DNA of 64,000 bases from Methylomonas albis (GCF_014850955.1 NZ_JACXSS010000001.1:3844001-3908000); one strand, 5' to 3'. Shown: positions 45,116-55,003, numbered from the stretch's first letter. The notes: generated from the sequence alone by a model not told the origin. Program-made: numbers and translations.

Positions 45116-47887
45116 TTAGAAACTCATCCGCAAGCCGGCCTCCAGGATATGATCGGCAATATTGGCTTGGCCTAAGCGGGTTTCGTAACGCACAAACCCG
45201 GAGCCACCATTCGCCAAGGTAGCGCTGACCGAGCCGCCGAGGTTGACATAATCGCGGTCGGGTTCGCCGGTCTGAATCGTAAAATTGCCCAACCCTGGCT
45301 CGGCCTGGGCTAAACGCATATGAATTAAACGATTGTCGTTAAGATATTGATGCTCCCATTCCACACGTGCTGCCGGTGTAATGACGCCCCATGGCGTGCT
45401 GACCGCATAACTGATTTGAGCACCAAGATTGCTGACGAAGGAATGATTGACTTGCTCGCCGGTAATGATATCGAAGCCATTACCGCTTTGCTCCTGATAT
45501 TGAGCGATGTTCATTCCCAGATACTCTAAACGCAGATAAGGCGCGATTGCCCATTCCTGCCAATTGAAGTCTTTTCCGCCGCTCAAGGCAAAACCGTATT
45601 GATTGCCGGTGGTTGCCGATATCGATTGGCCGGCGAATCCGGAATAGGCATATTGGCGATTGAATGCATATTCATTACCGCCGTAATTTCCCACCCAATC
45701 CAGATAAATATCCTGGGGCAAGTAATAACTGCCGTAAATCGCCCCCAGATAGGTATCGCTACTCATATTGCCGGCCGAATCCGCGTACTGAGTCGCCGAA
45801 TGCGTGTAGTTAAACGCCGCACCGACTACCAATTTATCGCTAAGCCGATAATCCGCGCCGCCCGTCACGGTGCGCGCTTGCGAATCAAAACCGCGATCCC
45901 ACGCATCACCTTGCATATTGGCAAAATTAAATCGGGTTTGCAAAAACAGGCCTAACGGCGAATCGCGGAACAACTCCTCGTCGCCGGCGGCCCCGCCCAG
46001 CCCCTGCGCACCCGCCTTGTTTGCGGACAATTGGATACCGTTAAAATTAACCGACAAAGGCGCACTGCCACCGCCACCGCGCAAACTCGCCAATCGGGTA
46101 AGAGGACCATCCATACGCGTTGCGCCCAATTTCACCGGCCCGGCCATCTGCCCAGGCACTTGATCGGGCGTCAATGCCGCGACGGCAGTGGTTTGCTGCT
46201 CAGGGCTGAGAGCTTGTAGCTGTAAACAACGGGTCGCCAAGATGCCGCTTGGGCTTGCGCATGCTTCGTTTAGGGCCGGGGCAAAAGTCTGCTGGTTAAA
46301 CGTTAACTCCGGAGCGGTACTGGTCGCTTCCGTAAAAGGTTGTAAGCTCCAGGGTGCTAATTGGCCGCTGCCGCTACCGAAGCTGCGTATCGCCCCCAAT
46401 AGATACTGGTTTTCCGGCAAAGTCGGATCGATGTAGATGTTGTAATCGCTGCTGATGCTGCTTAATTGGCTCACGCCATCAGCTAAGACCAGTCGACTAG
46501 CATACAATGCGGCACCCGGCGTGCTATTACCATCGACCAACTGCAAACCGTTGCCGCTCGCCACACTTACCGAACCCCAGGCAAAATTATTGACTGCACC
46601 GGCGGTGGCCTGCCCCTGATCGCTGCCCACTAAGCTCATCGCATGCTGCGTCGCGCTGGGGCCGCTGAAAACCAAATCGGCATTCGCGGTATTCCAAAGG
46701 GTATTTTGCGTGCTGGCATTATTGAAGTCGCCGGTCACAATAAAAACATCGCCAGCACCGCCTACCAAGTAACCGCTGGAACCTATGGAAAGATTGTTGA
46801 ATTGATTGATCGACGGGTCGCTCTCATAGCGGCCGTTATTCGTAAAATTGCCGGTAAACGCTACCGAGGTATTTACCGTTCTGAAAACGCCGTCGTTACT
46901 AACGTTACCATCAAACCGATGCGTGTTGTTACCGGAGATATCCACGCGCCCTTGCCCGCTATTGTAAAAATCACCGGCCCCGGTAATGAGTCCGGTTTGT
47001 GCCAGATTGAATTGGCCGGTATTGCTGATGGTTCCGGTGTTGTTCAGGACAGCAAGGTTACTGAAAGTGCCTTGGTTACTCAGTTGTCCGGCATTGCCGA
47101 AACTGCCCTGATTAACCAGTTCACCGGCATTTGTCAGGGTATTGCCGGTGACGTTATCGATACTGCCGCTATTGACTATCTGCCCGGCATTATCAAAAAC
47201 ACCTTGGTTGCTGATCACGCCAAGATTGGAGAAAATCCCCGAGCTATGGCTGAGCGTGGCGCTATTATTGATCAATGTGCCGTTGTTGCTGAAATTCCCG
47301 CCGGTGTTGTAGTAGTAACCCGGCAGAGCACTAAAGCTGTCGCTAGGAGCAATATAAGCGAGCGTTATAGGTGTAACAGTCACCTGAAAAGGCGCAAAAC
47401 CGGATAGGCCACTCTGATCCTTCCCAAACCCGCCGCCGACATTGGGTTGGTAACTATAATCAAAAGTCGAGCCGAGACCGATAAAATAACTGCCAGGGGC
47501 TTTGGGCGCGGTAAGTTGCGTCTGGAACGTTCCACTTTGGTTACCAAAACCGGAGCCAATTATTCCGGAGAAAAATCCATCCGAGCCTGCCGGAGCCGGG
47601 GCAATCCATGCTGTGTATAGCTGAATAATACAGTTTGGGCAATGATTGATGGCATCGCCTTCATTAATGCTATAACTGCCAGCCAGGCTGACACTGGAGC
47701 CGGAGCTTACGGTTGCAGAATTACCCACAGAACTGCCTCTGCCTAAACCGGCAAAGGACGGTTGGAAAATGGTAATGCTCCGTCCAGCCAACGACCAGGT
47801 TACGTCGGTTGACAACGAATCGGCTAGCGAAGACCCCGAGACGCAAGCCAACAAGATCCCAATCCGTATTGGTTCATTTAATTTCAT
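45116..47887 (-). CDS. Autotransporter with Asn/Gly repeat passenger
   Basis: The ATG at 47887 begins a signal peptide. The longer frame to 48007 adds 40 unlikely residues. The ~923-residue protein has a passenger (~25-620) containing about fifteen short repeats of the type xFxNxGxIxNxG (residues ~190-310), which suit a beta-helix. A Gly-rich linker leads to a C-terminal autotransporter barrel (~640-923) with SPLGLFLQTRFNF, GADYRLSDKLVVGAAFNYT and a final F. It would be exported to the cell surface through its own barrel. No protease motif was seen, so an adhesin or structural role is guessed. It is convergent with the glycine-zipper gene. Confidence 0.9.
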   Translation of the reverse strand: MKLNEPIRIGILLACVSGSSLADSLSTDVTWSLAGRSITIFQPSFAGLGRGSSVGNSATVSSGSSVSLAGSYSINEGDAINHCPNCIIQLYTAWIAPAPAGSDGFFSGIIGSGFGNQSGTFQTQLTAPKAPGSYFIGLGSTFDYSYQPNVGGGFGKDQSGLSGFAPFQVTVTPITLAYIAPSDSFSALPGYYYNTGGNFSNNGTLINNSATLSHSSGIFSNLGVISNQGVFDNAGQIVNSGSIDNVTGNTLTNAGELVNQGSFGNAGQLSNQGTFSNLAVLNNTGTISNTGQFNLAQTGLITGAGDFYNSGQGRVDISGNNTHRFDGNVSNDGVFRTVNTSVAFTGNFTNNGRYESDPSINQFNNLSIGSSGYLVGGAGDVFIVTGDFNNASTQNTLWNTANADLVFSGPSATQHAMSLVGSDQGQATAGAVNNFAWGSVSVASGNGLQLVDGNSTPGAALYASRLVLADGVSQLSSISSDYNIYIDPTLPENQYLLGAIRSFGSGSGQLAPWSLQPFTEATSTAPELTFNQQTFAPALNEACASPSGILATRCLQLQALSPEQQTTAVAALTPDQVPGQMAGPVKLGATRMDGPLTRLASLRGGGGSAPLSVNFNGIQLSANKAGAQGLGGAAGDEELFRDSPLGLFLQTRFNFANMQGDAWDRGFDSQARTVTGGADYRLSDKLVVGAAFNYTHSATQYADSAGNMSSDTYLGAIYGSYYLPQDIYLDWVGNYGGNEYAFNRQYAYSGFAGQSISATTGNQYGFALSGGKDFNWQEWAIAPYLRLEYLGMNIAQYQEQSGNGFDIITGEQVNHSFVSNLGAQISYAVSTPWGVITPAARVEWEHQYLNDNRLIHMRLAQAEPGLGNFTIQTGEPDRDYVNLGGSVSATLANGGSGFVRYETRLGQANIADHILEAGLRMSF

Positions 47888-48010
47888 CGCACTTTTATAT
47901 TTGCTAGGCTCTTGGATCATGGGGACAAATTGCCCGATTAGACTAGTCGAAACTTCGAGCAAAGCAACCGCATCATTCCAATGCTGGAAACGATGCGGAA
48001 CACCCAATGA

Positions 48011-48577
48011 CTACAAAGACCCCAAATAAGCAGCCAAAGCCTTGATATCCTCTTCGCTGAGCGATTGTGCCAAAGCATTCATTTGTGGGGCCTTGCGCGC
48101 GCCTTTTTTGAAATCGGTTAGTTGTTTAGCTAAATATTGCGGATGCTGCCCGGCCAGCTTCGGCACCATGCCCATGCCTTGTGCATTATTGCCGTGGCAA
48201 CCCAGACACATAGCGGCTTTGTCTTTACCCAGCTTAACCAAATTGGCGTCGCTGCTACCAGCCGATTTGCCGTGCAAACCGGCGTAATACGCGGAAATAT
48301 TTTGAATGTCGGTGTCGTTCAAGCCTGAAGCCAGCGGCTTCATCACCTCGTTATCACGCTGACCGTTGCGGAATTTATTCAGCTGGCTCTCGATATACAC
48401 CGCGCTCTGCCCCGCCAGACTGGGCCATAACGGGCTGCTGCTGACGCCGGCCGCACCGTGGCAACCTTGACACGCGGCCGCTTTGGATTTGCCCGCTTCG
48501 ATATCCGCCGCATTGGCACCAACGGCAAACAGCCCCAGCATGACGATATATTTCATTTTATGATATTTATTATTCAT
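48011..48577 (-). CDS. Diheme cytochrome c4
   Basis: The start MNNKYHK at 48577 has AGGGTGA upstream. The longer frame to 48670 does not look coding. The 188-residue product has a signal peptide and two class I cytochrome domains, each with one heme site: CQGCH (~37-41) and CLGCH (~125-129). The axial Met is in EVMKPLAS and in PQMNALAQ. That is the classic cytochrome c4 layout. It carries electrons between the bc1 complex and terminal oxidases in the periplasm. The autotransporter gene starts 124 bp downstream on the same strand. Confidence 0.92.
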   Translation of the reverse strand: MNNKYHKMKYIVMLGLFAVGANAADIEAGKSKAAACQGCHGAAGVSSSPLWPSLAGQSAVYIESQLNKFRNGQRDNEVMKPLASGLNDTDIQNISAYYAGLHGKSAGSSDANLVKLGKDKAAMCLGCHGNNAQGMGMVPKLAGQHPQYLAKQLTDFKKGARKAPQMNALAQSLSEEDIKALAAYLGSL

Positions 48578-48712
48578 CGAGATCACCCTTGGTTGGCTTG
48601 TTGTACAATCCTGGCGACATAATGCGCTATCAGGCCTCTGCATCATAGTCAGGCAAGATTGACTAAGCAAACCTAAAATCTCCTCAACCCACTCGAACCA
48701 AAGGAATAGGCC

Positions 48713-50374
48713 ATGTCGTGGTTGCTATCGCTTTTTAATCAAGATTCCGTACCGCACACCTTACTAATTATCAGCCTGGTGGTAGCCAGTGGCCTGGTGT
48801 TGGGCAGAGTATCGCTAGCAGGCATTCAATTGGGTATCGCCGGCGTGCTGTTTTCCGGACTGCTGTTCGGGCATTTTCAGATCAGTATCAATCAGGAAGT
48901 GATGAATTTTTTGCGCGAATTCGGTTTGGTGCTGTTCGTCTACGCGATCGGCTTGCAGGTAGGTCCCAGCTTCGTCAGTTCGTTTTTCCGTTACGGCCTG
49001 CGTCTGAACGGCATGGCTGCGGCGATTGTGATATTGGGTGCATTGATTACGGTATTGATTAGCATCGTCGGCGACATTCCGATGCCGGTCGCGGTTGGCC
49101 TATTCTCCGGCGCCACTACCAACACGCCATCGCTGGCCGCCGCCCAGCAAGCTCTGGGCAGCTTACCCGACATTAGCAGCGAAACCCTAAAAATGCCGGG
49201 CTTGGGCTACGCGGTGGCCTATCCGTTCGGCATCGCCGGCATCATACTGGCCATGCTGTTAAACAAACGTCTGTTTAAAGTGGATATTACCGCTGAAGCC
49301 AAAAGCTTTGCCGATAAACAGCAGGAAGATGCCCATGTGCCGATCTGGAAAGATTTGCGGGTGGAAAATCCCAATCTGAACGGCCTGACGCTGCGGCAAA
49401 TTCCGTTTTTCCATGGCATGAACGTGGTGATGACGCGAATTCTGCATAACGGCGAAGTCGATATTGCCGGTCAGGATAGCCTATTGACTATCGGCGACAC
49501 GATCAGACTGGTGGGTGAGCGCGAGCCCTTGGAACAACTGAAAATCCTCATCGGTCCGGAATCGGATGTTGATCTAAAACAAATCGCCACCAAACTGCAA
49601 AGCAGACGCCTGCTGGTCACCAATAAAACCGCGATCAACCAAACTGTCGGCAATCTGTGCATGCTCTATGGTGTGACCATTTCCCGGATTCATCGTCCCG
49701 ATGTCGAGTTTTCGCCTACCAGCGGTGTGCACGTGCATTTTGGCGATGAATTGAACGTGGTCGGCAGTCAGGAAGCCTTGAACAGCATCGAAAAAGCCTT
49801 GGGCAACTCCTTGGAGGAAATCAACCATCCGCAGATCATGCCGATCTTTATCGGTATCTCCCTGGGCGTGTTACTGGGTAGCTTACCGATGTACTTGCCT
49901 GGCATTCCGTCGGCGGTGAAACTGGGGATGGCCGGCGGCCCATTGCTGGTAGCCATTATGCTCAGCCGAATCGGCAACTGGGGCACGATGACCTGGCATT
50001 TACCGAAAAGCTCCAACATCATTTTAAAAGACATTGGCATCGTGTTATTCCTGGCCTGCGTCGGCTTACACTCAGGGGATCAATTCGTCGAGACGCTGGT
50101 GAAAGGCGACGGTTTTTACTGGATGGCCTGCGCGACATTGATAACCTTACTGCCGCTGCTGATCATCGCCGCCGTTGCCCGGTTAGTCTATAAACTCAAC
50201 TTCCTGACGCTTTGCGGCCTGCTGGCCGGCAGCATGACCGATCCACCTGCTTTGGCGTTTGCCAATAATCTCAGCCCATCGGCGGCTGTATCGATGGCTT
50301 ATGCAACCGTGTACCCCTTGGTCATGATTCTGCGGATCATTGCCGCGCAGCTGATTATTTTGTTGGTTAACTAA
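48713..50374 (+). CDS. AspT/YidE-family transporter with two RCK_C domains
   Basis: The 553-residue membrane protein has two blocks of about five to six helices (~10-185 and ~375-553) with two regulatory TrkA-C (RCK_C) domains between them (~205-290 and ~295-370). Typical segments are FGLVLFVYAIGLQVGPSF, SGATTNTPSLAAAQQAL in the first half and LFLACVGLHSGDQFVETL in the second. The family includes aspartate:alanine exchangers and many transporters of unknown substrate such as YidE. AAAGGAA precedes the ATG. Substrate is unknown here. Confidence 0.9.
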   Translation: MSWLLSLFNQDSVPHTLLIISLVVASGLVLGRVSLAGIQLGIAGVLFSGLLFGHFQISINQEVMNFLREFGLVLFVYAIGLQVGPSFVSSFFRYGLRLNGMAAAIVILGALITVLISIVGDIPMPVAVGLFSGATTNTPSLAAAQQALGSLPDISSETLKMPGLGYAVAYPFGIAGIILAMLLNKRLFKVDITAEAKSFADKQQEDAHVPIWKDLRVENPNLNGLTLRQIPFFHGMNVVMTRILHNGEVDIAGQDSLLTIGDTIRLVGEREPLEQLKILIGPESDVDLKQIATKLQSRRLLVTNKTAINQTVGNLCMLYGVTISRIHRPDVEFSPTSGVHVHFGDELNVVGSQEALNSIEKALGNSLEEINHPQIMPIFIGISLGVLLGSLPMYLPGIPSAVKLGMAGGPLLVAIMLSRIGNWGTMTWHLPKSSNIILKDIGIVLFLACVGLHSGDQFVETLVKGDGFYWMACATLITLLPLLIIAAVARLVYKLNFLTLCGLLAGSMTDPPALAFANNLSPSAAVSMAYATVYPLVMILRIIAAQLIILLVN

Positions 50375-50444
50375 AACAAATCCATTCGTCTGCCGGGCGG
50401 ATTAGGCGGTTAAAATCGCCCAACCCGCCGAAACTCCCGCCGCG

Positions 50445-51086
50445 ATGCCATCTTCAAACGCCTTACTTGCCAATCACCAAAATCTGGCACCCCGCGATGG
50501 TGAGCTGTTCCTGCTACCGGCGTTTTATCCACTCGTCGTCGCCGACAAATACTTGCAAAAGTTGATGCAAAACCTGGCTTGGCAAACCGAGCAAATCCAT
50601 CTCTACGGGCGTTGGGTGCCGGTGCCGCGTTTGATGGCCTGGTATGGCGACCCAGATGCCGACTACCGCTATTCCGGTGTAGATCACCAACCGCTACCTT
50701 GGACTACCGATCTGCAGCCATTGCGAAGCGACGCGGAAGCCGTTTGCCAACAGCCATTCAATAGTGTGTTGGCCAATCTGTACCGCAACGGCCGCGACTC
50801 GATGGGTTGCCATGCCGACAACGAAAAAGAGCTGGGGCCGAATCCGCTGATTGCTTCACTAAGTTTCGGCGAGACGCGCTTGCTGCGTTTTCGGCATGCT
50901 CACAGCCGCACGACGGTGGAAATAGAGCTAAGTCACGGCGATTTGTTGATCATGGCCGGCGAGTTGCAACACCACTGGCGCCACGAGCTCCCAAAAACTC
51001 GGCAAGTCAAGCAAGCCCGTATCAATCTGACTTTTCGGCGGATTGTGTCAACGCCCAATTCGCCCGGGCTATCCGCAGCGCGTTAA
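50445..51086 (+). CDS. alkB: AlkB-family 2-oxoglutarate/Fe(II) dioxygenase
   Basis: The 213-residue enzyme removes alkyl groups from damaged nucleic acid bases by oxidation. The AlkB signature is clear: PVPRLMAWYGD, FNSVLANLYRNGRDSMGCHADNEKE with the iron-binding H-x-D, PLIASLSFGETR, and the second His and the 2-oxoglutarate Arg in LQHHWRHELPK and RINLTFR. It is closest in form to the short AlkB homologues acting as 1-meA/3-meC demethylases. Its last 65 bp overlap antisense with the 3' end of the sulfatase-fold gene on the other strand. Confidence 0.93.
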   Translation: MPSSNALLANHQNLAPRDGELFLLPAFYPLVVADKYLQKLMQNLAWQTEQIHLYGRWVPVPRLMAWYGDPDADYRYSGVDHQPLPWTTDLQPLRSDAEAVCQQPFNSVLANLYRNGRDSMGCHADNEKELGPNPLIASLSFGETRLLRFRHAHSRTTVEIELSHGDLLIMAGELQHHWRHELPKTRQVKQARINLTFRRIVSTPNSPGLSAAR

Positions 51087-52779
51087 TCTTATCGACCAAC
51101 AACTGTCTAAAAGTCTGTTCCGCCGGTAGCTTGCTGATTACCCGGGTATTGTCACCATCCAGTTTCACCAGAAAATCTTCGTCCTCGCCAAACACGCTAA
51201 CCATATCCCGATTGTCTCCACGCCGATGAATGATGTATTTGGGTGAGGTTTTCGCTGCGCCGAACAATATTCCGTTCCAATCCGAAGAACATTGCTTGCC
51301 GACGACCAAGCCCTGCAAACTATTAAAAACATCGATTTGTTGATATTGATTGTTTTCCACGCTTGCCGGTTTATCTCCATCGGCAATTATTAAGGGCACT
51401 TTTGCCGAAGCTTTATACTGGCCATATAACTCGACTTCGGCTTTTTTTAAGGGCGTCATCGAATGATGGTCGCCGACAATAACCAAGAGGCCATTCTTGA
51501 AAAAGCCGTTATTTTGTAACTCCCGATAAAACCGGCCTATTTGCTTATCGGTATAGGTAATGGCCGCTGATTCGGATTTTTCCTTAGTCTCAGGATTAAT
51601 GTAGGGATGATGACTACTAACAGTTTTAATAAACAGCAAAAACTTATTTTTTTTATTTTTCTCGATCCTGTCCAAGGCTCTTAAATATAGCGCCTCATCC
51701 GGCGCAGCCTCAAAATGAAACCGTTCCCATTTATCGTATTCCGGCTGATCGTGGCCTTCGACATAATCAAAACCCACACTTTTTGCCCAAACGCCGGTAT
51801 TACCGAATTCCAAATCGGCAGTGGTTAAAAACTCGGCTTTATAACCTTGCTTTTTAAGGATATTGGGTAGGGAGTCTTTTATATTATAAAAACTATAAAA
51901 TGACGTACCGCCGTCGTCGGTATAACTGGAGGGCGGATAGAGCGGCTGCAAGCCAGTCAGCAGCGCCACTTCACCGTCTTCGGTGATAAATCCGTTGGCG
52001 TAAAAATTCTTGAACGCCTGATTTTGGCTGGCAATTGCGTCCAGATTGGGCGTCCAATCCTGGATGCCCGAAAAATACCGGCTTTGATAAGCGGAAAGCG
52101 ATTCCACCATCAAAATAATTATATTCTTGGTTTGAATAGCTTGAGTTTGGCAGTTTATATCTTCTTGAAAAGCAAACGCATCGACATAAGCGGCGCTATA
52201 CGGCGCAGCCTCCGATAATATGGTTAAATTATAATCGATGACATTTTTATAGATCCAGGCATGGGCGTATTTTTCATTATCGGCAAACGCGGCGGCCAAC
52301 GGCAGGCCGAGAATTAAAAAGATGGGCCACTTTTTGATATAAGGATTTATGGATTTAAACCTTACCCATGAAAAATATAAAGGTACAGCCAAGATTAATA
52401 CACTAAGCGCAAGCACACCAAAATCGCTTAAGCCGTAAATTTGCTGAATATATTTATACGAGTAATCCGCATATTTTATTGCGTCACCCAAAGCCAAATG
52501 GGTATTAAAATTAACGATAATTGCGTAATCGATAATATAAACTGCAAACAACAGTAAAGCTGTTAGGCGTAATAACGCAGCCAGCCAGCGCATAATAGTT
52601 GGCATAAGCGACAAATACAGCAATATCAAAATACCGCCATAAATCAGCGCATCGTTAAATAAAACCTGAGTAAATCCCAGTAATCGGGTGCCGGTGTAGT
52701 GATAAATAAAATTATCGACATACCAGCCTTTCAGCAGTAAAGGCGCAAGTAAAACAAGCAACAGAACAACTTTGCTCAT
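51022..52779 (-). CDS. LTA-synthase-like membrane sulfatase-fold enzyme
   Basis: The 585-residue protein has about five N-terminal membrane helices (~1-170) and a periplasmic alkaline-phosphatase/sulfatase domain (~210-530). Metal-site and nucleophile features are IILMVESLSAYQ, NGFITEDGEVALLTG with a candidate Thr nucleophile, KFLLFIKTVSSHHPY and VIVGDHHSM. Such enzymes transfer phosphoglycerol, phosphoethanolamine or similar groups to envelope glycans or lipids. In a Gram-negative cell lipoteichoic acid is not expected, so OpgB- or EptA-like modification is more likely. It overlaps alkB tail-to-tail and follows the membrane gene at 52811 by 31 bp. Confidence 0.87.
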   Translation of the reverse strand: MSKVVLLLVLLAPLLLKGWYVDNFIYHYTGTRLLGFTQVLFNDALIYGGILILLYLSLMPTIMRWLAALLRLTALLLFAVYIIDYAIIVNFNTHLALGDAIKYADYSYKYIQQIYGLSDFGVLALSVLILAVPLYFSWVRFKSINPYIKKWPIFLILGLPLAAAFADNEKYAHAWIYKNVIDYNLTILSEAAPYSAAYVDAFAFQEDINCQTQAIQTKNIIILMVESLSAYQSRYFSGIQDWTPNLDAIASQNQAFKNFYANGFITEDGEVALLTGLQPLYPPSSYTDDGGTSFYSFYNIKDSLPNILKKQGYKAEFLTTADLEFGNTGVWAKSVGFDYVEGHDQPEYDKWERFHFEAAPDEALYLRALDRIEKNKKNKFLLFIKTVSSHHPYINPETKEKSESAAITYTDKQIGRFYRELQNNGFFKNGLLVIVGDHHSMTPLKKAEVELYGQYKASAKVPLIIADGDKPASVENNQYQQIDVFNSLQGLVVGKQCSSDWNGILFGAAKTSPKYIIHRRGDNRDMVSVFGEDEDFLVKLDGDNTRVISKLPAEQTFRQLLVDKINALRIARANWALTQSAEKSD

Positions 52780-52810
52780 GCTCGGGAAACAGCTGAAAAT
52801 AGGCTTGCGC

Positions 52811-53338
52811 TCAATCCCGCGTCAACTGCAGGAAATGAAAAATATCGACTTCGATCACACCGAATGCCGCGATCCAAAGCAATGCATCGTAAGCATCCAG
52901 CCAATCCGACTGCGTTAGCCAAGCCACGACCATGCCGATTAAACCCACAAACACGGCCACGGTCATCAACCAAAACAGCCGTCGGTGTCGCGCTAGCAAA
53001 GACGGCCAACGCACTTCCAATTCTAGTAACACAATCAATGCAAACCAGAGCAAGGAGTTGCTCACATCCAGCCATTCGTTATCGCGGACGTAGCTGCCGA
53101 ACACCAAGGCAATCACGACGATCAAACCATTCCGTATAGCGTGCAAGGTAGTCTCGTTAAACGGCGAGGCCTTGACGGTTTCCAGTTCGAACATCACCAA
53201 CAATATCACCCAAACCAGCGCATCGACCGCAGTCGTCAGCGTATCCAGCGCTGCGTAAATGCCAATATTCAGCGTCAACAAAGCCAGTATCGCCAGTTTG
53301 AATTTAGGGTAGGAAAGAAAAAACTCAGCGTTGGACAT
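52811..53338 (-). CDS. Integral membrane protein of unknown function
   Basis: The 175-residue protein is mostly hydrophobic, with five probable membrane helices. Two segments, ALVWVILLVMFELE and LLWIAAFGVIEVDI, each end in acidic residues in the membrane border, and a third similar one (LWFALIVLLELEV) lies between them, which hints at an internal repeat. I do not recognise the family. It is 31 bp upstream of the sulfatase-fold gene on the same strand and probably co-transcribed with it. Confidence 0.78.
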   Translation of the reverse strand: MSNAEFFLSYPKFKLAILALLTLNIGIYAALDTLTTAVDALVWVILLVMFELETVKASPFNETTLHAIRNGLIVVIALVFGSYVRDNEWLDVSNSLLWFALIVLLELEVRWPSLLARHRRLFWLMTVAVFVGLIGMVVAWLTQSDWLDAYDALLWIAAFGVIEVDIFHFLQLTRD

Positions 53339-53413
53339 ATCTGTAGCGATGATTTGACGAGGACCACATAAACCATAATGAAAGCCAAGCCGGCTTCATC
53401 ATGGCTGTGCGGA

Positions 53414-53809
53414 TTACTTAACGAAACAAGCTTTTTCAGCCTCGGCTTCGGCGTCTTTCAATTTGCTGCGCAAATCCTTGGATTGTTTAGGATCGCGAAA
53501 CGCGGCGCCGGCTTCGCCAGGGGTTTTTTGCATTTGGGTAAAGGTTTTGGCCGATTCGTACTCTTCAAAACTGAGCTTTTCGGCAATTTTATCGACTTTG
53601 CACCCGCAGGCGTATTGGCTGATATAAGTGAGACCGCCGTGTTTGGCAACACATTCCAGCACATATTCGACGCGATCACGGGTAGGATAATCATTGACCG
53701 ATACTGCCTGTTCGCCGGCAGCGGCTTCCGGTTTTGAATTTTCCTGGGTAGTGGCGCAGCCGCTTAGTAGCGTGATAACAGCAAGAGTAGCGAAGAGTGA
53801 TTTTTTCAT
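53414..53809 (-). CDS. Small Cys-containing lipoprotein of unknown function
   Basis: The start MKKSLFATLAV at 53809 opens a lipoprotein signal with LLSGCATT (Cys ~17). The 131-residue product has a mature helical domain with Cys residues in VLECVAKHGG, YACGCKVDK and the C-terminal KACFVK, enough for two disulfides or a metal site. I do not recognise the family. It lies 28 bp downstream of the DUF302 gene on the same strand, so the two are likely one operon. Confidence 0.75.
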   Translation of the reverse strand: MKKSLFATLAVITLLSGCATTQENSKPEAAAGEQAVSVNDYPTRDRVEYVLECVAKHGGLTYISQYACGCKVDKIAEKLSFEEYESAKTFTQMQKTPGEAGAAFRDPKQSKDLRSKLKDAEAEAEKACFVK

Positions 53810-53837
53810 GGTGCTCGTTTTTTCGTTATAGGGATAT

Positions 53838-54296
53838 TTATTGCTCGGCGGCGAAATCGACAATCTGTTGCAGTTGCGGGTTCATTTCCTTGGCGAATTT
53901 GTTCAAGGCCGGGTTGTCGGTATCTTCCGGTAACAGATGGGTTCTGACGATGGTTTTACCTGCAAATTGATAGGTCACCACATTACAGGGCATATAGCCT
54001 ATCGCATGCGGGGTGATCTCCAGCACGACCTTAGCCAGCGTCAGATTACAAAACTGGACCGTATCGTATTCCGGAAAATTCATGGCGCCTCTATCGCGGA
54101 TCACTTTCCCCACCCGGCTATGGCCGGTAATACGAAAATTGTGCTCGGCAATCGCCACTTCCAGTTCAGCCAATACCTCGTCGTATGGCTTGCTGGTTTC
54201 GACCTGGTAATACGTCACTTCTTCGGTATGCAGAGGCTGCGCGGTACAACTTGCAATCAACGGCAGGCTTGCGAAAATGACGACTCTTTTAAACAT
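53838..54296 (-). CDS. DUF302-domain lipoprotein
   Basis: The ATG at 54296 is used; two codons upstream is a TTG. The 152-residue product has a lipoprotein signal with LIASCTAQ and a DUF302 domain (~30-150; SKPYDEVLAELEVAIAEHNF, TLAKVVLEITPHAIGYMPCN). DUF302 is a small fold of unknown function found in many bacterial envelope proteins. It is divergent from mobA with only 17 bp between starts, so the two promoters overlap the coding starts. Confidence 0.85.
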   Translation of the reverse strand: MFKRVVIFASLPLIASCTAQPLHTEEVTYYQVETSKPYDEVLAELEVAIAEHNFRITGHSRVGKVIRDRGAMNFPEYDTVQFCNLTLAKVVLEITPHAIGYMPCNVVTYQFAGKTIVRTHLLPEDTDNPALNKFAKEMNPQLQQIVDFAAEQ

Positions 54297-54313
54297 CGGC
54301 AAAGCTTATCATC

Positions 54314-54922
54314 ATGAGCGGGCAAAACAAAGTAAGCGGCGTGGTGCTGGCGGGCGGTATGGCCCGACGCATGCAGGAGCAGGACAAAGGCTTGTTGCTG
54401 TGCAATAACCGGCCCTTGGTAAGCTATGCGCTGGCCGCCATGGCACCGTTGGTCGATGAGTTATTGATCAGCGCCAATCGCAATCAAGACCGCTACCGGC
54501 AATTCGCCTACCCGGTCATCAGCGATGCGGAACAGAGTTTCGACGGCCCGCTGGCCGGTATTTTGGCGGCGCTGGACGCGGCGCAACATCCGATATTGCT
54601 GATAGCCCCGTGCGATTCTCCGCTGGTTGAAACCGTTCATTTGCAGCGCTTGCTCAACGCGCTACTAAGCCGGGACGCGGACATCGCCGTGGCATCCGAC
54701 GGCGAACGCTTACATCCGGTTTTTGCCGCACTCAGAACCAATCTGCAAACTGATTTACAGAATTATCTGCATAGCGGCGAGCGTAAACTGCAGGGATGGT
54801 TTCACCGGCATTTGCTGGTCGAGGTGGATTTCAGCGATACGCCGCAAGTATTCGTCAATATCAATACGCCAGCGGAATTGGCGGCATTGGAAAACAGCCA
54901 GGCAAATCCGCCCGTTGACTAA
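54314..54922 (+). CDS. mobA: Molybdenum cofactor guanylyltransferase MobA
   Basis: The 202-residue enzyme attaches GMP to molybdopterin to make the bis-MGD or MGD cofactor. It shows the GTP-binding VVLAGGMARRMQEQDKGLL, the ISANRN and DGPLAGILAALD segments, the metal-binding LIAPCDSPLV and the C-terminal FVNINTPAELAAL of the family. Length is standard. No partner molybdenum genes are close by. The start overlaps the 17-bp gap shared with the divergent DUF302 gene. Confidence 0.93.
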   Translation: MSGQNKVSGVVLAGGMARRMQEQDKGLLLCNNRPLVSYALAAMAPLVDELLISANRNQDRYRQFAYPVISDAEQSFDGPLAGILAALDAAQHPILLIAPCDSPLVETVHLQRLLNALLSRDADIAVASDGERLHPVFAALRTNLQTDLQNYLHSGERKLQGWFHRHLLVEVDFSDTPQVFVNINTPAELAALENSQANPPVD

Positions 54923-55003
54923 CGCCCCAACTGGGACAATCGGGGCAGCCTACCCCATCGCCGCTCGATTATGCTAACGTGGCGCTTTTTCCGCGGAATT
55001 GCA

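Noticed and set aside
46643..47407. Forward-strand open frame inside the autotransporter gene
   Set aside because: It mirrors the Asn/Gly repeats on the reverse strand and has no family features.
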